A DNA stretch of 22,194 nt from DAOTVC01 sp034437215. GTDB taxonomy: Bacteria; Chloroflexota; Anaerolineae; B4-G1; SLSP01. The notes under the pieces are model-generated. The model worked only from the letters and a program-made list of their open reading frames with translations. It had not been told where the DNA came from and searched no databases. Below are positions 7,470 through 15,237 of this stretch, one piece after another. The stretch's first letter is position 1. Each line of letters opens with the position of its first letter. The DNA lies in contig DAOTVC010000048.1 in NCBI GenBank assembly GCA_034437215.1, positions 1 through 22,194 on the forward strand, read 5' to 3'. The translations under genes were made by a program, and so were the position numbers.

Positions 7470-8978
7470 TCACGCGGGGACCGCGGCGCTCCGGCGCTCC
7501 GCGAGGAGGCGGCGCAGCTCGGACACCTGCGTCTCGGAGGGATTGAGCCGCTCCGCTTCGTCGAGAGCGCGCTCCGCCATCTCATAGACCTCCAGCTTCA
7601 TGCAGGCGATGGCGAGGGCCACGTAAGCATCGGGCTCCTGCATCAACGCCCCCGCCCGGCGGAAGTGCAGGGCTGCCAGACCCCACATCTGATCCTTGGC
7701 GTAGAGCCGTCCTCGCGCCAGCATCGTGGAGCCGCCCTGCACGTCCCGGTCGAGGCGCAGCAGGATACGCGCCTGCTCCTTGAAGAAATCGTCCTGCAAC
7801 GACCAGACGAAGAAGAAGTAGGCCACGGAGATGGCAGCGCTGACGAGGCTGGATACAACTGCCACCGAGTTCGCGTCGAGCAGGACGTTGACGAGCGAGC
7901 CGAGCATGCCGATGAAGGCCTGAATCAGCAGCAGATACCAGACAAAGGGCCAGCGCAGGAAGAGGCCTATCAAGACGAAGAGGGACGAGAGAAAGGGCAG
8001 CACGGCCGCGGCGTAGAGAGCGTAGAGGACAAATTGCAAGTTCTCCTCCTGGAGCGCCAACCCCGGCTGCGTCTGGACCAGAGGTGCCAAGGGGCCCAGG
8101 ACGTTGTTACCCTGAGCCAGCTGGGAGAAGAAGTAGATGAGACCGGCGGCCATCAGCCCGGCGAAGCCGGTCGTGACAGCCTGCAAGCCGGTGACGATCC
8201 AGAGACCCGCGGAGCGCCCCTCGTCGCGCCGGTACTTGATCCAGAGCTGCCCACCACACTCCGGGCAGCGGCGCTCATCGGGCTCCGTCTGGGCCGCACA
8301 GTAGGGGCAGCCATACTCGTCATCGAGAAGGTCCCAGGCGTCCGCCCCTGCCTCGGCCCGGGCATCCCAGCCGGGGACAACCTCAGCCTCAGCGAAGCGC
8401 TCCTCTTCCACGGGGAGGAAGGGCCCCTGCCCCTGGGGCTCTTCCCGCACCGGCTCCGGCGCCCGTTCGAAGGCCAGTGGGGTCGCCACGCGTTGGAGGG
8501 CTTCGAGTCTCTTGCGTGCCTCAAGGTTGCCCGGATCGAGGGTGAGGACGTTCTCCAGGCAGATCTCGCGCTCCTCGTCATCCTCGACGACCTCACTCAA
8601 GCTGAACCACGCCCGAACGTTCTCCTCGTCGCGCACCACGACCTCGGTGAGGAGCTCGCGCGCCCGCACGACGTCACCGGCTTTCACCGCCGCGACACCC
8701 TCGCGCAAGGAGGCGGCGATGATCTTCTCGCGCAGCGATTGCAGCCCCTTGGTGGCAGCCGGGTGACCGGGTTCCAGAGCCAGGACCTTCTCCATGCAGA
8801 CCTCGCGCTCCCGGAGGTCGTTCACCATACCACTCAGCCACAGCCAGGCCTGGAGCTGCGTCGGATCCTCCTCCGTGGCTTGGGTCAACAGTGCCTTGGC
8901 CTTGGCCTTCTGTCCGGCTTTAGCTGCCGCCAGCCCCGCCTGCACCAGCCGTTCCACCCGTGCTCGATCTGCACTCAT
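7470..8978 (-). CDS. TPR / zinc-ribbon / membrane protein
   Basis: A 502-residue modular protein. The N-terminus holds two clear copies of one TPR-like unit (about 26-86 and 104-163; compare KALLTQATEEDP and RELLTEVVVRDE). An acidic, proline-containing linker leads to a zinc ribbon with Cys224, Cys227, Cys238 and Cys241 (CPYC and CPEC). About four hydrophobic segments follow (258-285, 315-340, 345-365, 375-393), then a C-terminal TPR-like pair (about 420-490). The function is not established. The layout suggests a membrane-anchored scaffold with cytoplasmic TPR ends. ATG at 8976-8978 has a GGGGG-rich site upstream. MITE copy 2 starts 25 bp upstream of the ATG, and the MalT-like gene lies 67 bp downstream. 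Confidence 0.85.
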   Translation of the reverse strand: MSADRARVERLVQAGLAAAKAGQKAKAKALLTQATEEDPTQLQAWLWLSGMVNDLREREVCMEKVLALEPGHPAATKGLQSLREKIIAASLREGVAAVKAGDVVRARELLTEVVVRDEENVRAWFSLSEVVEDDEEREICLENVLTLDPGNLEARKRLEALQRVATPLAFERAPEPVREEPQGQGPFLPVEEERFAEAEVVPGWDARAEAGADAWDLLDDEYGCPYCAAQTEPDERRCPECGGQLWIKYRRDEGRSAGLWIVTGLQAVTTGFAGLMAAGLIYFFSQLAQGNNVLGPLAPLVQTQPGLALQEENLQFVLYALYAAAVLPFLSSLFVLIGLFLRWPFVWYLLLIQAFIGMLGSLVNVLLDANSVAVVSSLVSAAISVAYFFFVWSLQDDFFKEQARILLRLDRDVQGGSTMLARGRLYAKDQMWGLAALHFRRAGALMQEPDAYVALAIACMKLEVYEMAERALDEAERLNPSETQVSELRRLLAERRSAAVPA

Positions 8979-9002
8979 TCTACCCCCATCTCTCCGTGCT
9001 TA

Positions 9003-9154
9003 GGGTTCGTAAAAGTATAACTTCCCGATGTCTCTGGAGTCAGGATGAAAGAGCTCCTCCTGACTCGTTTGAGGGCTGTGCGTCTCCAGCCCTTCCAGCA
9101 GTTCGCTACGTTCCCCGAGCACCCACCGTCGGGAAGTTATTTTCTTACAGACGC
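9003..9154 (+). mobile_element. MITE-like element, copy 2 (152 bp)
   Basis: Same length, ends and orientation as the copy at 55-206, with 16 substitutions and no gaps between them. It is flanked by TTA at 9000-9002 and 9155-9157. An internal perfect inverted repeat pairs GAGTCAGGA with TCCTGACTC around a 12-nt spacer. It lies in what would be the untranslated leader of the TPR/zinc-ribbon gene if the promoter at 9225-9233 is real, so it would be transcribed as a structured leader. It has no credible coding capacity. Confidence 0.8.
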
Positions 9155-9224
9155 TTAGGGCTCCCGACGACCGCGAGCAATCCATTCGCTCCCGGAGGGG
9201 CAACCGCGCCGCCCCTCATTCTTC

Positions 9225-9233
9225 AGTATAGCA
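9225..9233 (-). promoter_or_regulatory. Possible extended -10 promoter for the TPR/zinc-ribbon gene
   Basis: The minus strand reads TGCTATACT, an extended -10 box, with no good -35. A transcript from here would carry a leader of about 240 nt containing MITE copy 2. The rest of 9155-9339 holds nothing else I can name. Confidence 0.35.
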
Positions 9234-9339
9234 CAGCTCCGCACCATCGGCAGGCTCAAAAGGGGATAGGAGAATAAATCCTTAGGTCATAAAACAGTCA
9301 TACGCAGGGAAAAGAGGTCCAGAGCCGGATCCAACGCCG

Positions 9340-10620
9340 CTACACGAGGTCGAGAGCGGCAGCCTGGTCGACGTGGGTCTCGATCTCAGGATTACCCTCA
9401 ATATGGCGTACGGCAGGGATGACAAAGCCCAAGGAGCCACAGCCGATCATGGCCACGCCCGCCATCACAAACCACATGCTTATCCCAAACCGAGCCGCCA
9501 GCCGGCCGCCCAGAGCATAACCCAGGGGCATCATGGCGGTCGCCAGACTCAACACCAGGGTGAAGACGCGTCCCTGCATCTTCGGGTCGACGGCGGATTG
9601 AATCAGCGCCATGAGCGGGCCGTTGATGATAGGATTCATGAAACCTGTGACGAAGATCCCCGCGATTGCCATCCATAAGAGAGAGCCCGGTGCTCCACCG
9701 ACCACCAACATCCCGACACCACCGCCGATCATGCCCAGCATGGAGGTCGCCACCTTGCGCCGGAAGCCACCCCAGACGCTCAAGACCACGCCGCCCACCA
9801 GCAACCCCACGCCCAGCGCCGATTGCAGCGCACCGATCTCCACCACGCCACCGGAGAAGTGCTTGGTCACCAGCAGCGGCATGAGCGAGAAGGAAGGTGC
9901 GGAGAGAAAGTTGAGCAGCATCGCCATCAAGAGAATGATGAAGAGACCGGGCCACCCCCAGACGTAGCTGAAGCCCGTGATCATATCGCGCAGCACCGTG
10001 GGACGCTCAGATACGTCTGCCGTCTCCACCTCAGGCTGGGGAATGGCGATGAAGAGGAGGGGAACGATAGCCAGGAGAGCCGTGACCACGTCAATGGCGA
10101 GGATCCCGTAGAGCGGCAGGATCCCTACCAGGAGGGCCCCGAGAGCCGGTGAGACAATGCTCAACGCCCCTTGCAACGTCTGGTTCATCCCCCCCACCCG
10201 CGCCAGCTGCTCCCCGGGGACCATCAGGGAGGTGGAGGCCTGCATGGCGGGCCAGTGGAAGATGCCCCCCACCGCCCTCACGAACATCAGCAGGTAGATG
10301 TGCCAGGGTTGCATGCTTCCCACTGCGTTGAGGACGAGCAGGAGGAGGGTCGCCAGCGCAATCCCGGCGTCGGCAACGATCATCACCCGGCGACGATTCC
10401 AGCGGTCGACGAGGACACCGGCAAAGGGGCCGATGAAGACCTGGGGCAGGGAGGCCAACATCGCCGCCGTCGCCAGAACGACCTCGGAACCCGTCTGAGC
10501 GGTCAGCCACCAGACGAGGGCAAACTGGACCAGTTGGCTCCCCAGAAGGGAAGCGGCCTGACCGGACCAGATGGCAAAAAAGGGTGCTGCCCAGGAGCGC
10601 TTAGAGTTCTCTGTAGACAT
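9340..10620 (-). CDS. MFS exporter, DHA3 type, second paralogue
   Basis: A 426-residue major-facilitator permease with about 12 hydrophobic segments and motif A GVLVDRWNRRR (about 68-78). It is related to the transporter at 3200-4549 in pattern (WHIYL, GRVF and PLGYALGGRLA-type segments are shared) but is clearly diverged, so it is not a recent duplicate. DHA3 proteins export drugs, macrolides or siderophores by proton antiport; the substrate is unknown. The ATG at 10618-10620 follows AGGAGA. Its promoter region is unusually AT-rich and carries an 8-bp inverted repeat, suggesting its own regulation. No clear terminator follows its stop. Confidence 0.9.
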   Translation of the reverse strand: MSTENSKRSWAAPFFAIWSGQAASLLGSQLVQFALVWWLTAQTGSEVVLATAAMLASLPQVFIGPFAGVLVDRWNRRRVMIVADAGIALATLLLLVLNAVGSMQPWHIYLLMFVRAVGGIFHWPAMQASTSLMVPGEQLARVGGMNQTLQGALSIVSPALGALLVGILPLYGILAIDVVTALLAIVPLLFIAIPQPEVETADVSERPTVLRDMITGFSYVWGWPGLFIILLMAMLLNFLSAPSFSLMPLLVTKHFSGGVVEIGALQSALGVGLLVGGVVLSVWGGFRRKVATSMLGMIGGGVGMLVVGGAPGSLLWMAIAGIFVTGFMNPIINGPLMALIQSAVDPKMQGRVFTLVLSLATAMMPLGYALGGRLAARFGISMWFVMAGVAMIGCGSLGFVIPAVRHIEGNPEIETHVDQAAALDLV

Positions 10621-10622
10621 TC

Positions 10623-10690
10623 GGACAATCTCCTCTCATCAAGGTTATCCCTGATTGTCCTAATATTAACATGAACTTTAAGAATGTCAA
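10623..10690 (-). promoter_or_regulatory. AT-rich promoter with inverted-repeat operator candidate
   Basis: On the minus strand TTGACA (10685-10690) and TAATAT (10663-10668) are 16 bp apart. Just downstream, GGACAATC and GATTGTCC (10653-10660 and 10623-10630 on +) form an 8-bp perfect inverted repeat spanning the predicted start site to just before the ATG. It could be a repressor operator, or a leader hairpin next to the ribosome site. The block 10661-10735 is strikingly AT-rich compared with its surroundings. Confidence 0.5.
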
Positions 10691-10740
10691 TACTAAACTA
10701 AATAAAATTAAGGTTAAGTTTCATATTCTGTAACAAGCCC

Positions 10741-11403
10741 TCACCAGAGGTGGGGCGCGTAGGCGTGCACACGCTCCAGCAAGGAGCTCAGATCCGGTCG
10801 GGGGAGAACGATATCCGCCGCCGCAGCGACCTCGGGACGATCGGGGTTGACCGCCACGCTTACCGCCGCGCGCCGGAAGACCGGGATGTCGTCGCGGGTA
10901 TCGCCCACCGAGAGGCTCTCGGCGGGGGACACCCCCAGCTCCTGCTGCAGGCGCGCCATCACCTCACCCTTGCTGCCCAGGGGGACGTGCGCCCGCACCT
11001 CGCCGCTCACGGCAGACCCCGGCCCCTCGTCCACGAAATAGATCTCGTTGCCGAAGTAGCGTTCGATCCCGAGCTCCGCCGCCACCAGCTGGGAGTGAAA
11101 GAGCAGCCCCGCGCTGATGATAGCGACCTCCACCCCACGCGCCTTGAGCGTCGCCACCGTCTCTCGGGCGCCGGGCAAGTAGCGGATCTCGCGCAGGTAG
11201 GCCTCCAGGTCCGCCTGCAACGTTCCCCTCCAGAGCTCGGCGTCCATTCGCAGCCAATCCTCGTAGGTCAACTCGCCCGCCATGCCCTGACCGATGAGGG
11301 CCAAGCCCTCCTCGGCAACTCCCAACCGCCGGTGAAGGTAAGCATAGGGATCCCGCACCTCCTTCAAGGTACCGTCGAGATCAAAGACCGCCAGTTTTAG
11401 CAT
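10741..11403 (-). CDS. HAD-superfamily phosphatase, SerB/PSP-like
   Basis: A 220-residue haloacid-dehalogenase hydrolase. Motif I is FDLDGTL (nucleophile Asp8, acid/base Asp10), motif II IISAG (Ser98), motif III Lys145 (GSKGEVM) and motif IV VGDTRDDIPVF (Asp168, Asp172). A helical insert between motifs I and II (about 15-75) is the C1 cap of subclass I enzymes, as in phosphoserine phosphatases. A phosphomonoester substrate is expected; phosphoserine is possible but not proven, and no serine-pathway gene is adjacent. The ATG at 11401-11403 has AAGGAG upstream and directly precedes motif I; an earlier in-frame start adds 11 unlikely residues. Confidence 0.85.
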   Translation of the reverse strand: MLKLAVFDLDGTLKEVRDPYAYLHRRLGVAEEGLALIGQGMAGELTYEDWLRMDAELWRGTLQADLEAYLREIRYLPGARETVATLKARGVEVAIISAGLLFHSQLVAAELGIERYFGNEIYFVDEGPGSAVSGEVRAHVPLGSKGEVMARLQQELGVSPAESLSVGDTRDDIPVFRRAAVSVAVNPDRPEVAAAADIVLPRPDLSSLLERVHAYAPHLW

Positions 11404-11441
11404 GCACTTCTCCTTGTGGAGACGTTCAACCAGCACCCCAA

Positions 11442-11492
11442 GGCGTAGTCCGGCTGCGTGGAGCCTCCCGTCCGCGCCAACCGGACTACGCC
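11442..11492 (-). terminator. 12-bp stem hairpin behind the S9 peptidase gene
   Basis: GGCGTAGTCCGG (11442-11453) pairs with CCGGACTACGCC (11481-11492) across a 27-nt loop, 22 bp after the S9 stop. No U-tract follows. Possible terminator between the peptidase and the HAD gene. Confidence 0.5.
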
Positions 11493-11514
11493 CTCGAACT
11501 CCTGCGGTGAAATC

Positions 11515-13545
11515 CTACGCCTCGCCCCTGTCCTTCAGGTAGGTAGCAAACCAGCGTCCGATGGCCTCCAGACGCGCGATGCGGCGATCGGTCCTTCCCA
11601 TCCGGGAGAGTCCGTGGGGCTCGCCGGGAAAGACGATGAACTCGGTGTCCACGCCCAGGGTCTTGAGAGCGACGAAGAGCTGCTGTCCCTGCTCCAGGGG
11701 GCAGCGCAGGTCCTGCTCGCTATGGATGACCAGGGTGGGCGTCTTGGCATTGCCCACGTGCTTCATGGGCGAGGAGGCCCATAACCCCTCGATGCTCTCA
11801 TAGGGCGCCTTATCCCCGAAGGGGCGCTGGAAGATCCAGTTGCCGTCGCTGGAGCCCCACATACTGATGAGGTTGGTCACGCTCCGCTGAGCGACGGCCG
11901 CCTCGAAGCGGTCAGTATGCCCGATGATCCAGGCAGTCATGTAGCCACCGTAGCTGCCACCGGTGACCCCCATACACTCGGGATCGATGTAGGACTCCCC
12001 TTCCACGTAGTCGGCCCACGCCATGAGGTCCGCGTAGTCGGCGGCGCCCCAGCCGCCCCAGATGGCCTCGGCGTGCTCCTCGCCGTAGCCGATACCACCC
12101 CGCGGATTAGAGAAGTAGACGACGTAGCCCTGAGCCGCCAGGTAGTAGAACTCGTGCATGAAGAAGAAGCCGTACTGCCCCAGCGGTCCCCCGTGGATCT
12201 CGAGGATGGAGGGGTAGCGCTTCTCGGGGTCGAAGCCCGGCGGCTTCAGAATCCAGCCCTGCAGTTCGTTCCCGTCTGCCCCCTCGAACCAGACCTCTTC
12301 CACGTTACCCAGGTCGATCTCGTCAAGAAAGGCGTTGAGGTGGGTCAACCGGCGGCTCTCACCTGAATTGAGCTCGTACAGGTAGAGCTGGACGGGATCC
12401 TGCATCTCCCCCCAGAAGTACATCAGCCGCTCACGGCCGGCGTCGAAGTTGTAGACGCCCACCACACCCTCGCCCTCCACCAACGTCTCCAGGCTGCCAT
12501 CCTCCACGGAGACGGCGTCGAGCATGACCCGTCCATGCTGCGCCATCTGGACGTAGAGGGTCCTGCCGTCCGGCGACCAGGTGGGAGGCATCATCTTGAC
12601 CGAGCCGATATCGTTGAGGGTGAAGCCGGAAGCAGTGATATCGTGCTGTCCCGTCAGGTCACGCGCTTCACCGGAACCACCGGCGGCACCACCGGCGGGC
12701 ACCACCCAGAGCAGCGTGTTCTTCCACCAGTCGCTGCGCCCCTCGCGACCCAGATAGGCAATCCACCGTCCGTCGGGAGAGTAGACGGGATGCTGCTTCA
12801 CGCCGATGGGCGTGTCGATGCGGCGCATCTCCCCGCCCTCCGCAGGGATGACGAAGAGGTCCACGTAGTCGGGGTCGAGGTCGGGATCCTCCGTGCGGTT
12901 GGAGAGAAAGACGATCTCCTCCCCGTCGGGCGACCACGAGGGGAAGGTCTCGTCGTAGACGGCGCCCTCCGTCAGCTGCGTCGCCTCCCCCGTCTCCACA
13001 TCGATGATCCAGAGATGCCAGCGCTCACGAGGATACCAGCCGACGGCGTCCTCCGAATAGAACAGACGGTCGATGCGGCGATAGACGACACCCAACTCCT
13101 TCTTCTTCTCATCCTTCTCCCGCTCGATGGCCTCGGGATCCTTCTTGCGGAATTGGAGGACCAAACGCTTCCCGTCGGGCGACCACTCGAAGGAGCCGAA
13201 CTCGCCCTGCAGATCAGTCAGCTTGCGCGCCTCTCCACCCCCAAAGGGAATGAGATAGAGCTGGGGCTGCTTCTCCTCCTGCCGGTTGGAGATGAAGGCG
13301 ATGCTCTTTCCGTCAGGCGACCAGCGGGGTTGTGCATCCACCTGATCCCCCATAGTGAACTGGCGGGGCTCGCCGCCCTCGGCGGGCACCACCCAGAGAT
13401 TACTGTATTTCTTCTCGCTCTCCTCGTCCACCCGCTGCAGGGCGTAGACAACCTGCAGCCCATCGGGTGAGAGCTCCGCGTGGCTCACGAGATTGAAACG
13501 GTAGAGATCCTCCGCCGTTATGGTACGCTTCTCACTATCACTCAT
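11515..13545 (-). CDS. S9 family (prolyl oligopeptidase-type) peptidase
   Basis: A 676-residue enzyme of the S9C-like acylaminoacyl-peptidase group. The N-terminal half is a beta-propeller with repeated WSPDG/YSPDG blades (about 75, 121, 204, 255, 323). The C-terminal alpha/beta hydrolase has an oxyanion-type HGGP (451-454), nucleophile Ser531 in GGSYGG, Asp612 (SEQDLRCP) and His644 (GEPHG). These enzymes cleave short peptides or remove N-acyl residues. I see no signal peptide, so it is probably cytosolic. A Lys/Glu-rich insert at 136-151 is notable. The ATG at 13543-13545 follows AAGGAGA; the in-frame extension to 13605 crosses the predicted promoter and is rejected. The gene appears monocistronic. 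Confidence 0.93.
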   Translation of the reverse strand: MSDSEKRTITAEDLYRFNLVSHAELSPDGLQVVYALQRVDEESEKKYSNLWVVPAEGGEPRQFTMGDQVDAQPRWSPDGKSIAFISNRQEEKQPQLYLIPFGGGEARKLTDLQGEFGSFEWSPDGKRLVLQFRKKDPEAIEREKDEKKKELGVVYRRIDRLFYSEDAVGWYPRERWHLWIIDVETGEATQLTEGAVYDETFPSWSPDGEEIVFLSNRTEDPDLDPDYVDLFVIPAEGGEMRRIDTPIGVKQHPVYSPDGRWIAYLGREGRSDWWKNTLLWVVPAGGAAGGSGEARDLTGQHDITASGFTLNDIGSVKMMPPTWSPDGRTLYVQMAQHGRVMLDAVSVEDGSLETLVEGEGVVGVYNFDAGRERLMYFWGEMQDPVQLYLYELNSGESRRLTHLNAFLDEIDLGNVEEVWFEGADGNELQGWILKPPGFDPEKRYPSILEIHGGPLGQYGFFFMHEFYYLAAQGYVVYFSNPRGGIGYGEEHAEAIWGGWGAADYADLMAWADYVEGESYIDPECMGVTGGSYGGYMTAWIIGHTDRFEAAVAQRSVTNLISMWGSSDGNWIFQRPFGDKAPYESIEGLWASSPMKHVGNAKTPTLVIHSEQDLRCPLEQGQQLFVALKTLGVDTEFIVFPGEPHGLSRMGRTDRRIARLEAIGRWFATYLKDRGEA

Positions 13546-13560
13546 CGATTTCTCCTTCCT

Positions 13561-13590
13561 TCTATAGCTTTTAATTTGGGGGTCTTTCAA
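13561..13590 (-). promoter_or_regulatory. Predicted promoter of the S9 peptidase gene
   Basis: On the minus strand TTGAAA (13585-13590) and TATAGA (13561-13566) are 18 bp apart, giving a very short leader before the ATG at 13545. Confidence 0.55.
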
Positions 13591-13624
13591 TCCAGTTGTG
13601 AGCATCGGTGGCTGAAAACGTAAA

Positions 13625-13690
13625 GCGTGAAACGTGAGAGCCTCACGGTCTACGTTTCACGCCTCGGTTAAACTCAAGTGAAACATATCC
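13625..13690. repeat. Hairpin repeat with competing stems; full copy of the 35-bp repeat
   Basis: GCGTGAAACGT (13625-13635) pairs perfectly with ACGTTTCACGC (13652-13662). The segment 13656-13690 matches 4-38 with three mismatches. GTTTCAC (13654-13660) could pair either with GTGAAAC upstream (13627-13633) or with GTGAAAC downstream (13678-13684), so two mutually exclusive stems exist. It lies between the SDR fusion stop and the S9 promoter, so it may end the SDR transcript or be a dispersed REP-like element. Confidence 0.65.
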
Positions 13691-13721
13691 TTTTCATGTA
13701 CTCTTCGACACCCGTCAGGTC

Positions 13722-15131
13722 TCAAACGCCCCAGCGTCCGCCGGAGATCTTGTAGAGGAAGAGGTCGAAGGCGTTCCCCAAATAGTTGCCCGCTTTGATC
13801 ATGTGCAGGAGCACGTCGATAGCCTGCGCCTTCTCGGCGCCGTAGGTCTCCACCAGCCGAGCACGGGTCTCCGGATCGGGATTTCCGGCGGTATCGGCCC
13901 AGTGCTGGGCGTAGAGGAGGGCCGTGAGCTCCTCGTCAGGACAGCCGTCAAAGGTACCGCAGAGCAGGGCGTCGATCTCCTCCCGGCTCAAGCCCCCCGC
14001 GAGCGCGAGCTTGGCGTGCTGGTGAGCGCAGTAGCGGCAGCCGTTGACCTGGGTGACGGTCAGCATCAGCCGCTCACGAAAGTCGGGGGGGACGAGCGCC
14101 GTCGCCCGGCGGATCTGATCGCGATGTTCGCGGAAGTAGCGGAGGTCCTGCCTGAACTCCCCGAAGCTACCGTAGGTCCGTTTGGGGAAGCCGGAGAAAT
14201 CCCCTCCCCCGTCACCTTTACGGCGCGCACGCAGCCACCTGCCGGCGAGGTAGAGGAGCCAGCGCGGCGTGAGCCGCTCGGCGAAGGCCAGCAGCTTGTA
14301 GCCCCAGCCGGGGATGGAGATCACCTCACCCCGCTCCAGATCGCGCAGCGCCTGCTCCACGACGTACTCCGAGGAGAGCCACGCGAAGCCGGGGAGGATA
14401 TCCGGGGAGACCCCACCCTTCTCCTGCATCTCCGTACGGGTGAAGCCGGGGCAGAGGGCCTGAACACGGACCCCCGTCCCCATCACCTCCTGGTGCAGCG
14501 CCTCGGAGAAGGCCCGCAGATCGACCTTCGTGGAGCTGTAGGCGGCCTGCCCTCCGAGGGGGAAGTAGGCGATGAGGGAGGAGACGTTGACGATGGCACC
14601 GCGGTCCCGCGCGAGCATGCCGGGCAGAGCCGCGCGGGCGAAGCGCATCGAAGCCAGGACGTGGACGCGCACCATGTCGGCGATCCGGGCAGGATCGGTC
14701 GCGGCGAAGTCCTGGCCAATGCCGAAGCCGGCGTTGTTGATCAGGAGCTCCAGATCCTCCAGCGCCTCGATCCGGGCGACGACCCCTGCGATGTCGTCGA
14801 GGTCTGCCAGATCGGCGACGACCACCGCCGCCGTCACGCCGTACCGCGTCTCCAGCTCCTCGGCGAGGGTTCGCAGCCGCTCCTCACGGCGGGCCAGCAG
14901 CAGCAGATCGTAGCCGCGACGGGCCAGCTGGCGCGCGTACTCTTCGCCGAGGCCGCTGGAGGCACCGGTGACGAGGGCCTTGCCCCGCGCCGCCGTCCCC
15001 TCGAGAAGGGCGGGCAGCCGCGCCTGGCGCTGCCGGCGCTGCCAGATGTAGAGCCCGCCGAGGGCTCCGGCGAGCGCACCCAGCGCCCACCAGAGGGTCC
15101 GGTTCGACTTCTCGGAATTTTTCCCGCTCAC
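13722..15131 (-). CDS. Membrane-anchored SDR oxidoreductase fused to AhpD/CMD-like domain
   Basis: A 469-residue two-domain protein. Residues about 12-30 form a single hydrophobic anchor followed by a basic stretch. Residues about 50-290 are a classical short-chain dehydrogenase: cofactor motif TGASSGLG (55-62), NNAG (132-135), catalytic Ser185, Tyr198 and Lys202. Residues about 320-460 resemble a carboxymuconolactone-decarboxylase/AhpD domain, with Glu353, Cys365, Cys368 and His372 in the spacing known for the AhpD active site (Glu118, Cys130, Cys133, His137). It may couple NAD(P)H-dependent reduction with thiol peroxidase-type chemistry at the membrane; the substrate is unknown. The start is GTG at 15129-15131 after AAGGAGG. 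The reading frame is continuous across the junction. The EamA gene ends 73 bp upstream. Confidence 0.85.
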   Translation of the reverse strand: MSGKNSEKSNRTLWWALGALAGALGGLYIWQRRQRQARLPALLEGTAARGKALVTGASSGLGEEYARQLARRGYDLLLLARREERLRTLAEELETRYGVTAAVVVADLADLDDIAGVVARIEALEDLELLINNAGFGIGQDFAATDPARIADMVRVHVLASMRFARAALPGMLARDRGAIVNVSSLIAYFPLGGQAAYSSTKVDLRAFSEALHQEVMGTGVRVQALCPGFTRTEMQEKGGVSPDILPGFAWLSSEYVVEQALRDLERGEVISIPGWGYKLLAFAERLTPRWLLYLAGRWLRARRKGDGGGDFSGFPKRTYGSFGEFRQDLRYFREHRDQIRRATALVPPDFRERLMLTVTQVNGCRYCAHQHAKLALAGGLSREEIDALLCGTFDGCPDEELTALLYAQHWADTAGNPDPETRARLVETYGAEKAQAIDVLLHMIKAGNYLGNAFDLFLYKISGGRWGV

Positions 15132-15156
15132 TTAAGCCTCCTTGAAAATAGTCAGA

Positions 15157-15237
15157 TAGTCGTTTAGTTGTCGGGTCGTGCAGTCAAAACCCACCACTAG
15201 TCGTTTAGTTGTCGGGTCGTGCAGTCAAAACCACCAC
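15157..15237. repeat. Tandem duplication, 41-bp unit
   Basis: 15157-15197 is repeated at 15198-15237 with a single-base deletion; the unit begins TAGTCGTTTAGTTGTCGGGT. The second unit contains the stop codon of the EamA ORF. A short related string (AGTCGGGTCGT) recurs near 16368. On the minus strand each unit carries a TTGACT hexamer. Likely replication slippage or repeat DNA. Confidence 0.8.

Noticed and set aside
7317..9020. Long + strand open frame (567 codons) opposite the TPR/zinc-ribbon and MalT-like genes
   Set aside because: It has no recognisable domain and lies antisense to clear protein families; such frames are expected in GC-rich coding DNA.
13803..15167. 454-codon + strand frame opposite the SDR fusion
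   Set aside because: Antisense shadow; the minus strand holds complete SDR and AhpD-like active sites.
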